A DNA stretch of 64,000 bases from Micromonospora endolithica (lineage in GTDB: Bacteria > Actinomycetota > Actinomycetes > Mycobacteriales > Micromonosporaceae), in the NCBI RefSeq assembly GCF_003626595.1, contig NZ_RBAK01000001.1:310001-374000 (forward strand). The letters are read 5' to 3'. A program made the translations under genes and the position numbers. Below are positions 39,911-49,534 of the stretch, piece by piece; position 1 is the stretch's first letter, and each line of letters begins with the position of its first letter. The notes beneath the pieces were generated by a model. The model made no database searches, had not been told where the DNA came from, and saw only the letters and a list, made by a program, of their open reading frames with translations.

Positions 39911-40642
39911 GTGACCAGCACACCCGGGCACGGAGAGCCACCCCCGCAACCCACCGAGTCGCTCGCCGACCTGCTCGGCGGGCGCCGGGGCGCGGTGGAC
40001 GCCACCCTGCCGCCGGTCGCGTTCGCCGCGGGCTGGCTGCTGGGCGGGAACTCCCTCGCCGGCGGGGTCGGCGCGGCGGTGGTGACGGGTGCGGCGGTGG
40101 CGGGATGGCGGCTGCGCCGCGGCGACCGGCCCCGGTCGGTGCTGGTCGGGCTCTTCGCCGTCTGCGTGGCGGCGCTGGTCGCGCTGCGGACCGGGCGGGC
40201 CGAGGACTTCTTCCTGGTTCAGCTCGTCGCCAACGCGGCCAGCGCGCTGGCCTGGATGGTGAGCATCGCCGTCCGGTGGCCGCTGCTCGGGGTGCTGGTC
40301 GGCGTGGCGTTGGGGCAGCGTGGCCGGTGGCGACGCGATCCGGCGCTGCTGCGCGCGTACGCCCGGGGCAGCTGGGTGTGGGCGGCGACCTACCTGCTGC
40401 GGGTGGCGGTGTTCCTGCCGCTGTGGCTCGGCGGTCAGGTGGTCGCGCTGACCATCACCCGGGTGGCGCTGACCTGGCCGCTGGTGGCCGCCGCGCTGGC
40501 GGTGAGCTGGGTGGTGGTGCGCCGTTCGCTGCCGGCGGGCCATCCGGGGCTGCGCCACCCGGTCAGCGCCGGGGACAGCGCCGCGGCCCCGGCCGCGGAG
40601 GTGGCCGGAGATGCCGCAGGGGTGGAGCGGGCCAAAGAATAA
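39911..40642 (+). CDS. DUF3159 membrane protein
   Basis: A 243-residue membrane protein with about six helices. The start ESLADLLGGRRGAVDATLPPVAFAAGWLLG and the segment RRDPALLRAYARGSWVWAATYLLRVAVFLPLW are characteristic of the actinobacterial DUF3159 family. Function is unknown. GTG 39911 has GGAGG 5 nt upstream; GTG 39905 overlaps the ribosome site and is rejected. It is followed by a clear terminator. Confidence 0.88.
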   Translation: MTSTPGHGEPPPQPTESLADLLGGRRGAVDATLPPVAFAAGWLLGGNSLAGGVGAAVVTGAAVAGWRLRRGDRPRSVLVGLFAVCVAALVALRTGRAEDFFLVQLVANAASALAWMVSIAVRWPLLGVLVGVALGQRGRWRRDPALLRAYARGSWVWAATYLLRVAVFLPLWLGGQVVALTITRVALTWPLVAAALAVSWVVVRRSLPAGHPGLRHPVSAGDSAAAPAAEVAGDAAGVERAKE

Positions 40643-40643
40643 G

Positions 40644-40675
40644 GGAGAGGCCGCCACGGGGGGAGCGGCCTCTCC
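40644..40675 (+). terminator. Terminator after the DUF3159 gene
   Basis: Perfect 11-bp stem GGAGAGGCCGC/GCGGCCTCTCC (40644-40654 and 40665-40675) with a 10-nt loop, directly after the stop codon. Confidence 0.8.
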
Positions 40676-40881
40676 GGTGACGTACGTTACTCCGTCCCGA
40701 ACCCTCACGTGATCCCGCGGCGGCCCCTTTTTCGGCGTTTTCGCGCTGGCCGCGTATTCGGTTTTGGTGGGGTGGGCCGGTCGGTCCGCTGCGTCGGCCA
40801 GATCGACCGACCCACCCCGGCCTGACCGTGGGTGTCAGGCCGTCTGCCGACCGGGCGATCTGCTCCCCCAGGCCCGGTCGG

Positions 40882-40918
40882 CCGTCGGGTGGGCGGTGTC
40901 ACGCCGCCCACCCGACGG
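40882..40918 (-). terminator. Terminator of the GH48 cellulase gene
   Basis: Perfect 15-bp stem (40882-40896 and 40904-40918) with a 7-nt loop, 7 nt beyond the cellulase stop. The 200 bp between it and the DUF3159 terminator show no gene. Confidence 0.8.
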
Positions 40919-40925
40919 GTGTGGT

Positions 40926-43826
40926 TCAGCCGTTCGGGAACAGGTTGCCGTAGTCGGCGTACGCCATGGCGACGTCGGCCTGCGCCCAGAAGCGGTGGTA
41001 GTTGAAGGTCGGCTCGGGGCCGCCGTTCAGGTAGGCCTCCACCTTCGGCCAGTCGGGGTCGTTCTTGTAGAAGGAGCGGATGTCCAGGAAGCTCTTGCCC
41101 GGGGCGATGGCGTCGCCGTTGGGCATGGTGCCGGTCCAGCCGGACGGGACGTAGAGGCCCTGCCCGGTGGAGGCGTCGTAGACGTCGTCGAAGCGGCGGT
41201 AGTCACCGCGCTTCTCCGGCATCGAGACGCCCTTGGCGTCGCTGGCCGCGTGCAGCGCGTCCAGCAGGCCCTTGGCGGTGTTCTTCGCCGCCGCGTTGCC
41301 CGACTTGGCCGCGTACGCGATCAGGGTCCGGGCGTAGGCGGCGGCGACGCCGACGTCCTGGCCCTTCACCGTGACCTCGACGTGCAGGTTGGTGTTGGGC
41401 TGCGGGTTGGTCGGGTTCCAGGTGGTCGGCTGGCCGGTCCACTTCATGTCCGACGGGATCGACCAGTTGGCGCCGAGGGTGGTGTTGGCGATCGCCCACG
41501 GCACCCACTTGTCCAGCAGGGCCTTGGCCTTGGCGTTGCCGGTCTGCAGGTACAGCTCGGCGATGCGCTGCATCGACCAGGCCTGCATGCCGAACCACTG
41601 GTTCGACGGCGGGTCGTTGTAGACCGGGTCGACGTCGTAGAACATGCCGTAGAAGGTCGACGTGCCGGCCGGCGGCGTGCCGTAGTGGCCGCCCCAGCTG
41701 TTGGTCGCGCCGCCGGCGATGCCGCCCTCGGCCGACTGCAACCAGGTGTAGAACTCCAGCTGCCGCTCGAAGCTCTTGGTCCAGTCCGCCGCCGCGGTCG
41801 GCGACTTCGGCGCCAGCTCCGGGGTGTTGGTCAGCGCCCAGGCCGCGAACGGGTTCTGGTAGCCGAAGTGGTTGTGGCTGGAGCCGATCCGCCACGACCA
41901 GTTCTGGTTGGCCTCGTACGCGCCACCCCAGGCGTAGTACCAGGACATCAGGTAGTGCGCGGAGTCCCGGCCGTTACCGGCCGGGCAGGTGCTGGCCCCG
42001 ACGCAGTTGCCGATCTTCTTGAAGTACTTGTCGAACATGGCGTACCGCAGGTAGTCGCCCATCTTGGCGGCCTTGGCCACCGTGGCGGCCACGTCGGCCT
42101 GCTTGTTCTGCGCCTTGGCCCAGGTCAGCGCCCAGTAGGCGGCCTGCACCGCGCGGGCGTCGGCGTCCGGGGCGTTGGTGTACTTCCACTGCTTGGCCGG
42201 GGCGTTGGCCTCCTTGACGAACAGGTCAAGGTAGCCGTTGCGGCCGCCGTGCGCGTAGGTGTCGCAGGACGGCTGGGGGACGGTCTCCCAGACCGACTCC
42301 TGGGTGCCCCGCTGGAAGGTGTTGATGTACGCCGGCTTGGTGGTGCCGTCGCCGCAGCGGCCGAAGCCGTAGGTGTTGTCCACGTCGAGCAGCCAGTGCA
42401 TGCCGTAGATGTCACCGGTGCCGTAGGTGGACTGCAGCTCGGAGCGCAGCGGGTCCTGGCCGACCGGCACCGACGCCTCCAACTGCGACGGGTACTGGCT
42501 GGGCAGGTCGTGCTCGGCGGCGTACTGCGGGGTGCCGGGCGCGCCGGCGGTCGGCTGGTCGGCGTGCGACGGGATGATGTACTTTTCCATCACCGTCCAG
42601 GCGTTGTTGAACGGGGCCCAGTTCTGGGTGACCCGCCCGTAGTTGGCCTCCAGCCACAGCCAGAAGCTGAACGCCTCGCTGGTGGTCTCGTGCCCGTGGT
42701 CGGGCGCCTCGACGATCAGCGTCTCGATCGAGTGGTACGGCACGCCCTCGGGGCTGAAGTAGCCCGAGTTCTTGATCTTGCCGTACTGCTCCAGGAAGCG
42801 GGCGGTGTAGGTGTTGTCCCCGCCGGGGGTGTCGTTGTCGATCTCGGTGGCGGTGATCGCCAGCGGCGCGTACCCGGTCGCCGAGGCGGTGATGGTGGCG
42901 GAGCCACCGACGGTGTCGGCGTCCTCCGCCGCCGCGACCGTCACGTTCACCCCGGTGTTCCAGTTGGCCGGGGTCAGCGTGACCGTGGCCGGCGAGACGG
43001 TGACGTCGGTGTCGCCGGTGCGGGCGAGGGACACCGGGACGTTCGCCGCGGGCAGACCGCTGAGCTTGAGGTTGACCGTGGAGCTGCCACCCTCGTTGAC
43101 GCTCACCGAGGACGGGGTGGCGACCAGCACCGGCCCGCTGGCGGCGGCGACGGTGAACGACTTCTCCGCGGTCGCGGAGAGGTTCGCGTTGTCGTACGCC
43201 TTGGCCTGGACGGTGTAGCTGCCGGCCGGCAGGTCCTCCAGCGTGTACGCGTACGGCGCGGTGGTGTCGGTGTTGACCAGCAGGCCGTTCCGGTAGAACT
43301 CGACCTTGCTGATGGTGCCGTCCGGGTCGCTGGCGGTCGCGGTCAACGGCACGTCGGCGGGGGCCTCGAACGGGCCGGCCGGCACGTTGAGGGCGACGGT
43401 CGGCGGCTGCTGTGCGGCACCGCCGCAGGTGACGCCGTTGACCGAGAACGAGGTCGGCTTGGCGTTGGTGCCGCTGTGCGAGCCGTTGAAGCCGATGTTG
43501 GTGGAGGCACCGGTGGCCAGGTTGCCGTTGTACGACTCGTTGGTGGCGGTGACCTGGTTGCCGGACTGGCTCCACCGGGCCGACCAGCCCTGGGTGACCC
43601 GCTGGTCGCCGGGGAAGGCGAAGCGCAGCGTCCAGCCGTTGATCGGGTCCCCGAGGTTCTTGATGGTGACGTTCGCGGTGAAGCCGTTGTTCCAGTCACT
43701 GGTCGCGTAGACCACGTCGCAGGCGGGGGCGGCCTGCGCGGCGCCGGCCGGCAGGGTCACCCCGCCGACGACCAGCGCGGCGGCGGCGACCATCGCCACA
43801 CGGCGACGTCTAGCCAGATTTCTCAT
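40926..43826 (-). CDS. Secreted GH48 cellulase with CBM2
   Basis: A 966-residue exported exo-acting cellulase. A signal peptide (residues 1-33, ending GAAQA) is followed by a family 2 cellulose-binding module (about 34-135: WNNGFTANVTIKNLGDPINGW, ending in Cys). Next are an Ig-like domain (about 140-225) and a Calx-beta-like domain (about 230-325). The GH48 catalytic domain runs from about 330 to the end. Its motif GHETTSEAFSFWLWLEANYG carries the catalytic acid region. ATG 43826 has GAGGAGAC 9 nt upstream. It probably releases cellobiose processively. Two CebR-type boxes upstream imply induction by cello-oligosaccharides. Confidence 0.93.
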   Translation of the reverse strand: MRNLARRRRVAMVAAAALVVGGVTLPAGAAQAAPACDVVYATSDWNNGFTANVTIKNLGDPINGWTLRFAFPGDQRVTQGWSARWSQSGNQVTATNESYNGNLATGASTNIGFNGSHSGTNAKPTSFSVNGVTCGGAAQQPPTVALNVPAGPFEAPADVPLTATASDPDGTISKVEFYRNGLLVNTDTTAPYAYTLEDLPAGSYTVQAKAYDNANLSATAEKSFTVAAASGPVLVATPSSVSVNEGGSSTVNLKLSGLPAANVPVSLARTGDTDVTVSPATVTLTPANWNTGVNVTVAAAEDADTVGGSATITASATGYAPLAITATEIDNDTPGGDNTYTARFLEQYGKIKNSGYFSPEGVPYHSIETLIVEAPDHGHETTSEAFSFWLWLEANYGRVTQNWAPFNNAWTVMEKYIIPSHADQPTAGAPGTPQYAAEHDLPSQYPSQLEASVPVGQDPLRSELQSTYGTGDIYGMHWLLDVDNTYGFGRCGDGTTKPAYINTFQRGTQESVWETVPQPSCDTYAHGGRNGYLDLFVKEANAPAKQWKYTNAPDADARAVQAAYWALTWAKAQNKQADVAATVAKAAKMGDYLRYAMFDKYFKKIGNCVGASTCPAGNGRDSAHYLMSWYYAWGGAYEANQNWSWRIGSSHNHFGYQNPFAAWALTNTPELAPKSPTAAADWTKSFERQLEFYTWLQSAEGGIAGGATNSWGGHYGTPPAGTSTFYGMFYDVDPVYNDPPSNQWFGMQAWSMQRIAELYLQTGNAKAKALLDKWVPWAIANTTLGANWSIPSDMKWTGQPTTWNPTNPQPNTNLHVEVTVKGQDVGVAAAYARTLIAYAAKSGNAAAKNTAKGLLDALHAASDAKGVSMPEKRGDYRRFDDVYDASTGQGLYVPSGWTGTMPNGDAIAPGKSFLDIRSFYKNDPDWPKVEAYLNGGPEPTFNYHRFWAQADVAMAYADYGNLFPNG

Positions 43827-44067
43827 GAAGGCGGTGTCTCCTCGGACCGGGCCGGGGACGGGGCCCCGGCGGGACGCCGGATGTGCTTCGGGGGTTTCAC
43901 GGCGCCCGGGATGGTGGTCGTCCCCGGCCGGGGCCGGGGTCGTCGTGAGGGAGGCGGCGACGCCGCGTCCCTCGTCGGGTGCCATGCCGGCCGTGCCGGC
44001 TGCCCTCGGCGACCCACGTTCACGCGAGCTGGCTCCGCTTCGCGATCGGTCGTCAGTGTGCCACGCC

Positions 44068-44081
44068 TGGAAGCGCTCCCA
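44068..44081. promoter_or_regulatory. CebR-type operator 1
   Basis: TGGAAGCGCTCCCA differs from the known actinomycete CebR box TGGGAGCGCTCCCA at one base. It lies 242 bp upstream of the cellulase start codon. CebR-type LacI repressors leave the box when cellobiose binds. Confidence 0.75.
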
Positions 44082-44176
44082 CAAGAAGTGGACGCCGTCG
44101 GAGCAGGTAGATGTTTCGATCTCGTTTTGGGGCTTTCACAAAGCCGTGACGGGCGTTACAGTCGCAGCATCGTCGA

Positions 44177-44190
44177 TGGGAGCGCTTCCA
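44177..44190. promoter_or_regulatory. CebR-type operator 2
   Basis: TGGGAGCGCTTCCA, one mismatch to the CebR box, embedded in a 22-bp near-perfect palindrome (44173-44194). Its centre is 109 bp from that of operator 1, so together they bracket the probable cellulase promoter. Confidence 0.75.
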
Positions 44191-44411
44191 TCGACAGAGT
44201 TCCACAAGGAAGATCACCCGAAGCGCGGTCGGAAGGCCGTGTCCTCGGGGAGAACAGCCCGAGGGCTGACGGCGGGCCAGCCCGGACGCCGCCGCCAGCC
44301 ATCATCCCACCAGTGTGGAGGGAGGTGGATCCTCAAGCCACTCGCGTGGCCCGGCTCCCGCGCGACACGTACGGCAGGGATGCCCATTCCGACACGTACG
44401 TGTGCTGCAAC

Positions 44412-44446
44412 GGTGGGGACGGGGGTTGCCCTCCCCCGTCCCCACC
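44412..44446. terminator. Hairpin inside the divergent cellulase region
   Basis: Perfect 14-bp stem (44412-44425 and 44433-44446) with a 7-nt loop. Divergent genes do not need a terminator between them, so it may end an unseen transcript or insulate the two promoters. The strand is undetermined. Confidence 0.5.
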
Positions 44447-44826
44447 CTAAACCCCCGTCCACGGTGGGAGAAGTAGCCGATCGGCGCTGAACACCGCACC
44501 GGTCAGGTCGGCGGTACGCCTCGTCGCCCACCCGCTTCCCACCCCGTCCCCGCGTCGCACCACCCCGGCGTCCCGCCCCCGCGCCGACCGGCCGCCTCCG
44601 GGATCCCCGGCCGACCCGACACCGGCCCGGCCCCCGCGTCACCCCCCGCGGCATCCCCCGGCGCCCCGCCGCGCCAGCCCCCGTACCTCTCGCGCCCCGC
44701 GCCCGCAGCGCCGCACCGCGGGCGTACGCGCACGTCCCGCTCCCTTCCGCGCGACCGCCGCGGGCCCGACCGGATCCCCGCCCGGCGCGACCGACGGATG
44801 ACCGGCGGGAAGCGCCTGCCCTATGC

Positions 44827-44840
44827 TGGGAGCGCTCCCG
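44827..44840. promoter_or_regulatory. CebR-type operator 3, beta-glucosidase gene
   Basis: TGGGAGCGCTCCCG matches the CebR box at 13 of 14 positions, 37 bp before the GH1 start codon, where a repressor would block transcription. Confidence 0.8.
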
Positions 44841-44877
44841 GCTCACGGCGGTGGCCCGCATTCTTCAAGGAGAACCC

Positions 44878-46413
44878 ATGTCGATAGTCACCCCGCGGCA
44901 TCTGATCCGGCGCGCCGCGCTCTCCGCCACCGCCGTGGCTGCCGCGAACGGCACCGGACCACGTGCCACCGCCGTCGTCCCGAGGCCCGGCGCCATGCCG
45001 AACAGCGGGCCGGCCGCCTACGCCGACGCCGGTGCCCGGCCCGGCGGTACGGCCGACGGGCGGATCGACACCGCGAGCGACGCCGGACCGGCCGGCGGTC
45101 TCCGCTTCCCGCCGGCCTTCGGCTGGGGCGCGGCCACCTCGGCGTACCAGATCGAGGGCGCCGCCAAGGAGGACGGCCGGGGCGAGTCGGTGTGGGACAC
45201 GTTCAGCCGTACGCCCGGACGCACCCGCAACGGCGACACCGGCGACGTGGCCGCCGACCACTACCACCGGTACGCCGAGGACCTCGACCTGATGCGCGAC
45301 CTGGGGCTGCGCAGCTACCGGTTCTCCATCTCCTGGCCGCGCATCCAGGCCGACGGCACCGGCCCGGCCAACCAGCGTGGGCTGGACTTCTACCGGCGGC
45401 TGGTGGACGGCCTGCTGGAGCGGGACATCGCCCCGATGGTCACCCTGTTCCACTGGGACCTGCCGCAGGCCCTCCAGGACACCGGCGGCTGGGAGTCACG
45501 GGACGTCGCCAACCGCTTCGCCGACTACGCCGACCTGGTCTTCCGCGCCCTCGGTGACCGGGTCCCGGTGTGGCTGACCATCAACGAGCCGAAGACCGTG
45601 GTGCAGAACGGCTACCTCACCGGCCACCACGCCCCCGGCCGGCAGGACCCGGACGCCGCGTACCTGGTGGCCCACCACCTCCAGCTGGCCCACGGCCTCG
45701 CGGTGCGGGCCCTGCGGGCCGGCGGGGGCACCGGTCGGATCGGGCCGGCCTTCAACCTGCACCCGTGCTACCCCGCCGACGAGACCCCCGAGGCGGCCCG
45801 TGCCGCCCGCCTCTACGACGGCTACGAGAACCGCCTCTACCTGGACCCGGTGTTCACCGGCGCGTACCCGCAGGACGTGCTGGCCGACCTCGGTCCGGAC
45901 AGCCGGATGGTCCGGGCCGTGCGCGACGGCGACCTGGAGGTCATCGCCGCCCCGGTGGACCTGCTCGCCGTGCAGTACTACACGCCGATCTACGTCACCG
46001 GCGACGGCGGCACGGTCCGCCGCTGGCCGACCTCGCAGGCCGACTGGCAGCAGATCCACCCCGACGGCATGTACGACATCCTGACCCGGGTCACCCGCGA
46101 GTACGGGCCGGTCCCGCTGACCGTGACCGAGAACGGCCTGCCCACGCCGGACGCCCTCGGCGACGACGGCACCGTCGACGACGTGGCGCGGATCGCGTTC
46201 CTGCGCGACCACCTGAGCGCGGCGCACCGGGCGGTGACCGCCGGCGTGCCGCTGGAGAGCTTCCACGTCTGGTCGCTGCTGGACAACTTCGAGTGGAACG
46301 AGGGGTACGACCAGCGGTGGGGCCTGGTCTACGTGGACTACCCCACCCAGCGCCGGATCCCGAAGAGCAGCGCACACTGGTACCGACGGGTCATCGCCGA
46401 CAACGGCCTCTGA
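44878..46413 (+). CDS. GH1 beta-glucosidase, possibly exported
   Basis: A 511-residue glycoside hydrolase family 1 enzyme that would split cellobiose to glucose. The GH1 domain starts at about residue 75 (FPPAFGWGAATSAYQIEGA). The acid/base Glu is in TINEPKT, the nucleophile Glu is in TVTENGLP, and the aglycone/glycone contacts include SLLDNFEWNEGY. The N-terminus is unusual: RHLIRRAALSATAVAAANG looks like a Tat signal, followed by an unstructured stretch of about 50 residues. ATG 44878 has AAGGAG 5 nt upstream. A CebR-type box lies just upstream. Confidence 0.92.
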   Translation: MSIVTPRHLIRRAALSATAVAAANGTGPRATAVVPRPGAMPNSGPAAYADAGARPGGTADGRIDTASDAGPAGGLRFPPAFGWGAATSAYQIEGAAKEDGRGESVWDTFSRTPGRTRNGDTGDVAADHYHRYAEDLDLMRDLGLRSYRFSISWPRIQADGTGPANQRGLDFYRRLVDGLLERDIAPMVTLFHWDLPQALQDTGGWESRDVANRFADYADLVFRALGDRVPVWLTINEPKTVVQNGYLTGHHAPGRQDPDAAYLVAHHLQLAHGLAVRALRAGGGTGRIGPAFNLHPCYPADETPEAARAARLYDGYENRLYLDPVFTGAYPQDVLADLGPDSRMVRAVRDGDLEVIAAPVDLLAVQYYTPIYVTGDGGTVRRWPTSQADWQQIHPDGMYDILTRVTREYGPVPLTVTENGLPTPDALGDDGTVDDVARIAFLRDHLSAAHRAVTAGVPLESFHVWSLLDNFEWNEGYDQRWGLVYVDYPTQRRIPKSSAHWYRRVIADNGL

Positions 46414-46425
46414 CGACCTGTCGGA

Positions 46426-46465
46426 GTTCCCACCCGACGCCGGTCGGCGGGCGTCGGGTGGGAAC
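46426..46465. terminator. Bidirectional terminator between GH1 and roadblock genes
   Basis: Perfect 16-bp stem (46426-46441 and 46450-46465) with an 8-nt loop, centred between two convergent genes. Confidence 0.85.
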
Positions 46466-46500
46466 CCCCGGCGGGCGCGGTCCCGGCCAGGAGCGGAGAC

Positions 46501-46923
46501 CTAGCGCGGCAGCGCCTGCTGGAGCTCGGCGCGCAGGGCCGGGGTGAGCATCTCGCCGGCCTGCTTGGCCAGCCGGGCCATCTCGTAGCCGACCACACCG
46601 ATGTCGGCGTCGGCGCCGGCGAGGGTGGCCAGGATCGACCCGTCCCGGACCTGCATGACGAGGAAGTAACCCCGGCCCATCTCGACCACGGTCTGCTTGA
46701 CCACGTCGCCGTCGAACATCTGCGCCGCCCCGGCGGTGATGCTCATCAGGCCGGAGGTGACCGCCGAGAGCTTGTCGGCGTGGTCGCGGGGCAGGTGGTC
46801 GGAGATCGCGACGAGCAGACCGTCGGAGGAGACCACGATCGCGTGCGCCACCCCCGGCACGCGCTGCGCGAAGGCGCTGACCAGCCAGCTCAGGTCCCGG
46901 GCCTCCTGGCTCAACGTCGTCAC
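46501..46923 (-). CDS. Roadblock/LC7-domain protein (CvnB-like)
   Basis: A 140-residue protein made of one roadblock/LC7 domain: [31 protein letters not shown], then [22 protein letters not shown], and [18 protein letters not shown]. Such proteins act as GTPase-regulating partners in actinobacterial conservons. GTG 46923 overlaps the kinase stop (GTGA). The usual DUF742 and GTPase genes do not follow; a terminator and the GH1 gene do. Confidence 0.9.
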   Translation of the reverse strand: MTTLSQEARDLSWLVSAFAQRVPGVAHAIVVSSDGLLVAISDHLPRDHADKLSAVTSGLMSITAGAAQMFDGDVVKQTVVEMGRGYFLVMQVRDGSILATLAGADADIGVVGYEMARLAKQAGEMLTPALRAELQQALPR

Positions 46924-49403
46924 TGTCTTCCCCCTTCGATGCTGCCGCCGGGTGGCGGCACCGGAATCTCGGTGGTGTCCTCGGCCTCGGCCCGTCGCAC
47001 CCCGCTGTAGAGGCGGGACAGCATGCCGCCGACCGCCTCCGGGTCCGGCTCGTGCCGCGGCCGCGGCTGGTCCGGGCGGGCGGGTCGGGTGACCGCGCTG
47101 AGTTGCGCCATCGGCACCCGTACGGGCAGGCCGCGGTCGTTGGTGCCGCCGGTGACCGGCACGGCCGGCGGGACGGGCGGGGCGGCCACGGCGGCCGGAG
47201 CCGGTCCCTGGCGCGTCCACCAGCCACTCCCGGCGGGTGCGGCCGGGGCGGCGGGAGCGAGGACGTCCTCGGCGCGGACCGGTACGCCCCGACTCTGGCG
47301 CGGCACGGTGGGCGGGTCCGGACGCCGCCCGGCCACCGGGAGGTCGCCCGGCCCCGGGGTGAGAACCCAGTTCGGGACCCGCCGGGCACCGCCGGTCGGT
47401 GCCACCGGGCTCGGCCCCGGCTCGGCCGGGGTCGCGGCGAGCAGGTCCCGGGGCAGGAGGATCCGGGCGATCAGGCCGGGCCGGTCGCCGGGAGCGGTGT
47501 AGAGCCGCACCTCGACGCCGAGCCGGGCGGCCAGGTGGCTCACCACGAACAGGCCCATCCGCTCGACCGTGGCCACGTCGGCGGCCGGTGGCGTGGCCAG
47601 CACGGCGTTCGCCTCGGCCAGCGCGGTCGGGCTCATCCCCAGTCCCTCGTCGACGATCTCGATCGACGCCGTGCCGGCGTCCACCCGCGCCTCGACGTCC
47701 ACCGTCGTGTCCGGACGGGAGAAGGCGGTCGCGTTCTCCAGTAGCTCGGCGAGGAGGTGGACCAGCTCGCCGACGGCGTGGCCGACGACGTGCAGGTCGG
47801 CCACCGATCCGTGCCGGACCCGCTGGTACTGCTCGATCTCGGCGCTGGCGGCGAGCAGCACCGCGCCGAGGCCGACCGGTCGGTTCCACCGCCGGGTCGA
47901 CTCGGTGCCGGCCAGGACCAGCAGGCTCTCGTCGTTACGCCGCATCCGGGCGGCCAGGTGGTCGAGCTTGAACAGGTTCTCCAGCTGGTCCGGGTCGTTC
48001 TCCTCCCGTTCCAGGTCGTCGAGCAGCTCCAGCTGCCGCTCCACCAGGACCTGACTACGCCGGGCGAGGTTGACGAACATCGCGTTGACGTTGCGCCGCA
48101 TGGTGGCCTGCTCGACGGCGACGCTGACCGCGCTGCGGTGCACGGCGACGAACGCCTCGGCCAGCTCGCCGATCTCGTCGAGCGAGCGCACCACCGCCGG
48201 CGCGACGTCGATGGCGGGTACCCCGCCGGTGACGGTGCGCAGCCGGTCCAGCGCGTCGGGCAGCTCCACCTGGGCGATCCGCAGGGCCTGCCCGCGCAGT
48301 TGCCCCATCGACCGGGCGATCGACCGGCCGACCAGCAGCGAGATCAGCAACGCCACCGCCAGCACCGCGACGATCACGCCGACCACCAGCAGGGTGGTCC
48401 GCAGCTGCGCGGTGCTGACCTCGTCGGCCTGGCGTACCGCGTCGTCGAGCACGCTGCTCTCGACCTGGCGGAACAGCTCCTGACGTTGCTCGCTGGCGGT
48501 CCACCACTGCTCGGCGGGGAGCACCGCGGGACGGGTGCCGTCGACGGGCAGGCTCTGCTCCTCCAGCCGGGTGGCCGCCACGAACGCCGGGTCGACCGAG
48601 GTCTCGTCGTACCGACCGATCTGGTCGGTGGTGGCGGCGACCCGGAACGCGGCCAACGCGGTGAGCTGCTGGGCTCGCAGGTCGGTGAGCAGCACCTGGT
48701 CCTCGACGCCGTACCGGCCGGCCCGACCGGCCTCGTAGAGCTGGGCGCGGACCCGCGAGGAGAGTTCCTTGACCCGGGCGATCTGGACGTAGCGCAGCAC
48801 GGCGTCGCTCAGCGCCGGCCGTTCCTCGCCGGGGGTGGGCTCGGCGAGCAGGTCGAGCAGCGTGTCCACGGCGCGGTTGTAGTTGCCCAGGACGGTGTCG
48901 GTGCCCAGCACCGCCGGGAGCACCGCCGCCCGGATCGACACCACCTGGTCGTAGGCCTCCCGGACCTCGGCGTAGGCGATCCGCCAGGACGCGTCGGCGT
49001 CGGCCAGCGGCGCGGCCGCCCGGTCCAGCCCGCGCATCGCCCGGTCGGTCGCCTCGTGCAGCGGTCGCAGGGTCGCGCCGATCGCCTCCCGGTCGACCGC
49101 GGCCCGTCCGCCGCGCAGCTCAGCCAGCTCACCGGCGGAGCGGTCCCGCTCCTGCTGGAGCTGGTGCACGGCGGTGGTGATCTCCCGGCCGATGCCGACC
49201 TGCTGGGCGAAGTCGCCGAGCGCCGTGGTCCGCCCGACCAGGCCGCTGGTCTGCACCCCGGCGAGCACCAGGAACGCCACCGACGGGATGACCAGGACGG
49301 TGGCGAGCTTGGTCCGCATCCGCCAGTCCCGCAGCCGGAACGGGGAGCGCCGGCGGTGGGGTACGACCCGGACGTCGAAACGGCTCCGGCGGTGATGCGA
49401 CAC
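46920..49403 (-). CDS. Nitrate/nitrite-sensor-type histidine kinase-like protein (CvnA-like)
   Basis: A membrane sensor of about 827 residues. The first membrane helix ([16 protein letters not shown]) leads to a NIT-type outer sensing domain of about 290 residues, then a second helix ([22 protein letters not shown]) and a HAMP domain. The dimerisation-like helix contains [35 protein letters not shown], where the phospho-accepting His position is not canonical. The ATPase domain has [12 protein letters not shown] and [10 protein letters not shown] Pro-rich tail of about 190 residues follows. GTG 49403 is preferred; ATG 49487 is possible. It is coupled to the roadblock gene as in conservons. 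Confidence 0.88.
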   Translation of the reverse strand: MSHHRRSRFDVRVVPHRRRSPFRLRDWRMRTKLATVLVIPSVAFLVLAGVQTSGLVGRTTALGDFAQQVGIGREITTAVHQLQQERDRSAGELAELRGGRAAVDREAIGATLRPLHEATDRAMRGLDRAAAPLADADASWRIAYAEVREAYDQVVSIRAAVLPAVLGTDTVLGNYNRAVDTLLDLLAEPTPGEERPALSDAVLRYVQIARVKELSSRVRAQLYEAGRAGRYGVEDQVLLTDLRAQQLTALAAFRVAATTDQIGRYDETSVDPAFVAATRLEEQSLPVDGTRPAVLPAEQWWTASEQRQELFRQVESSVLDDAVRQADEVSTAQLRTTLLVVGVIVAVLAVALLISLLVGRSIARSMGQLRGQALRIAQVELPDALDRLRTVTGGVPAIDVAPAVVRSLDEIGELAEAFVAVHRSAVSVAVEQATMRRNVNAMFVNLARRSQVLVERQLELLDDLEREENDPDQLENLFKLDHLAARMRRNDESLLVLAGTESTRRWNRPVGLGAVLLAASAEIEQYQRVRHGSVADLHVVGHAVGELVHLLAELLENATAFSRPDTTVDVEARVDAGTASIEIVDEGLGMSPTALAEANAVLATPPAADVATVERMGLFVVSHLAARLGVEVRLYTAPGDRPGLIARILLPRDLLAATPAEPGPSPVAPTGGARRVPNWVLTPGPGDLPVAGRRPDPPTVPRQSRGVPVRAEDVLAPAAPAAPAGSGWWTRQGPAPAAVAAPPVPPAVPVTGGTNDRGLPVRVPMAQLSAVTRPARPDQPRPRHEPDPEAVGGMLSRLYSGVRRAEAEDTTEIPVPPPGGSIEGGRQ

Positions 49404-49534
49404 CGCGCCGTGCGCCCCGTCCGGCCCTGCCCCCACCCTGCCTCCTCCACCTCCCGCGTCCGCGGCGACCCGGGGAGCGGGGTCCATCCAACCAGGTCAG
49501 CAGGCTGTGTCAACGACCCGGGCACCGGTGCCAC

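Larger units (their letters stand above)
43827..44877. other. 1-kb divergent region between GH48 and GH1 genes
   Basis: This stretch has no credible gene. It holds three CebR-type boxes and a 14-bp hairpin, listed separately. Bases 44082-44176, between the first two boxes, are AT-richer than the surroundings and are the best place for the cellulase promoter, implying a leader of about 240 nt. Bases 44450-44820 are extremely GC-rich and show nothing recognisable. Confidence 0.5.

Noticed and set aside
40764..44450. A 1,228-codon open frame antisense to the GH48 cellulase
   Set aside because: It mirrors the codon bias of the cellulase strand, has no family motif and no ribosome site, and the GH48 reading is unmistakable.
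43825..44490. A plus-strand gene in the cellulase/glucosidase gap
   Set aside because: The open frame has no ribosome site or domain and crosses both CebR-type boxes.
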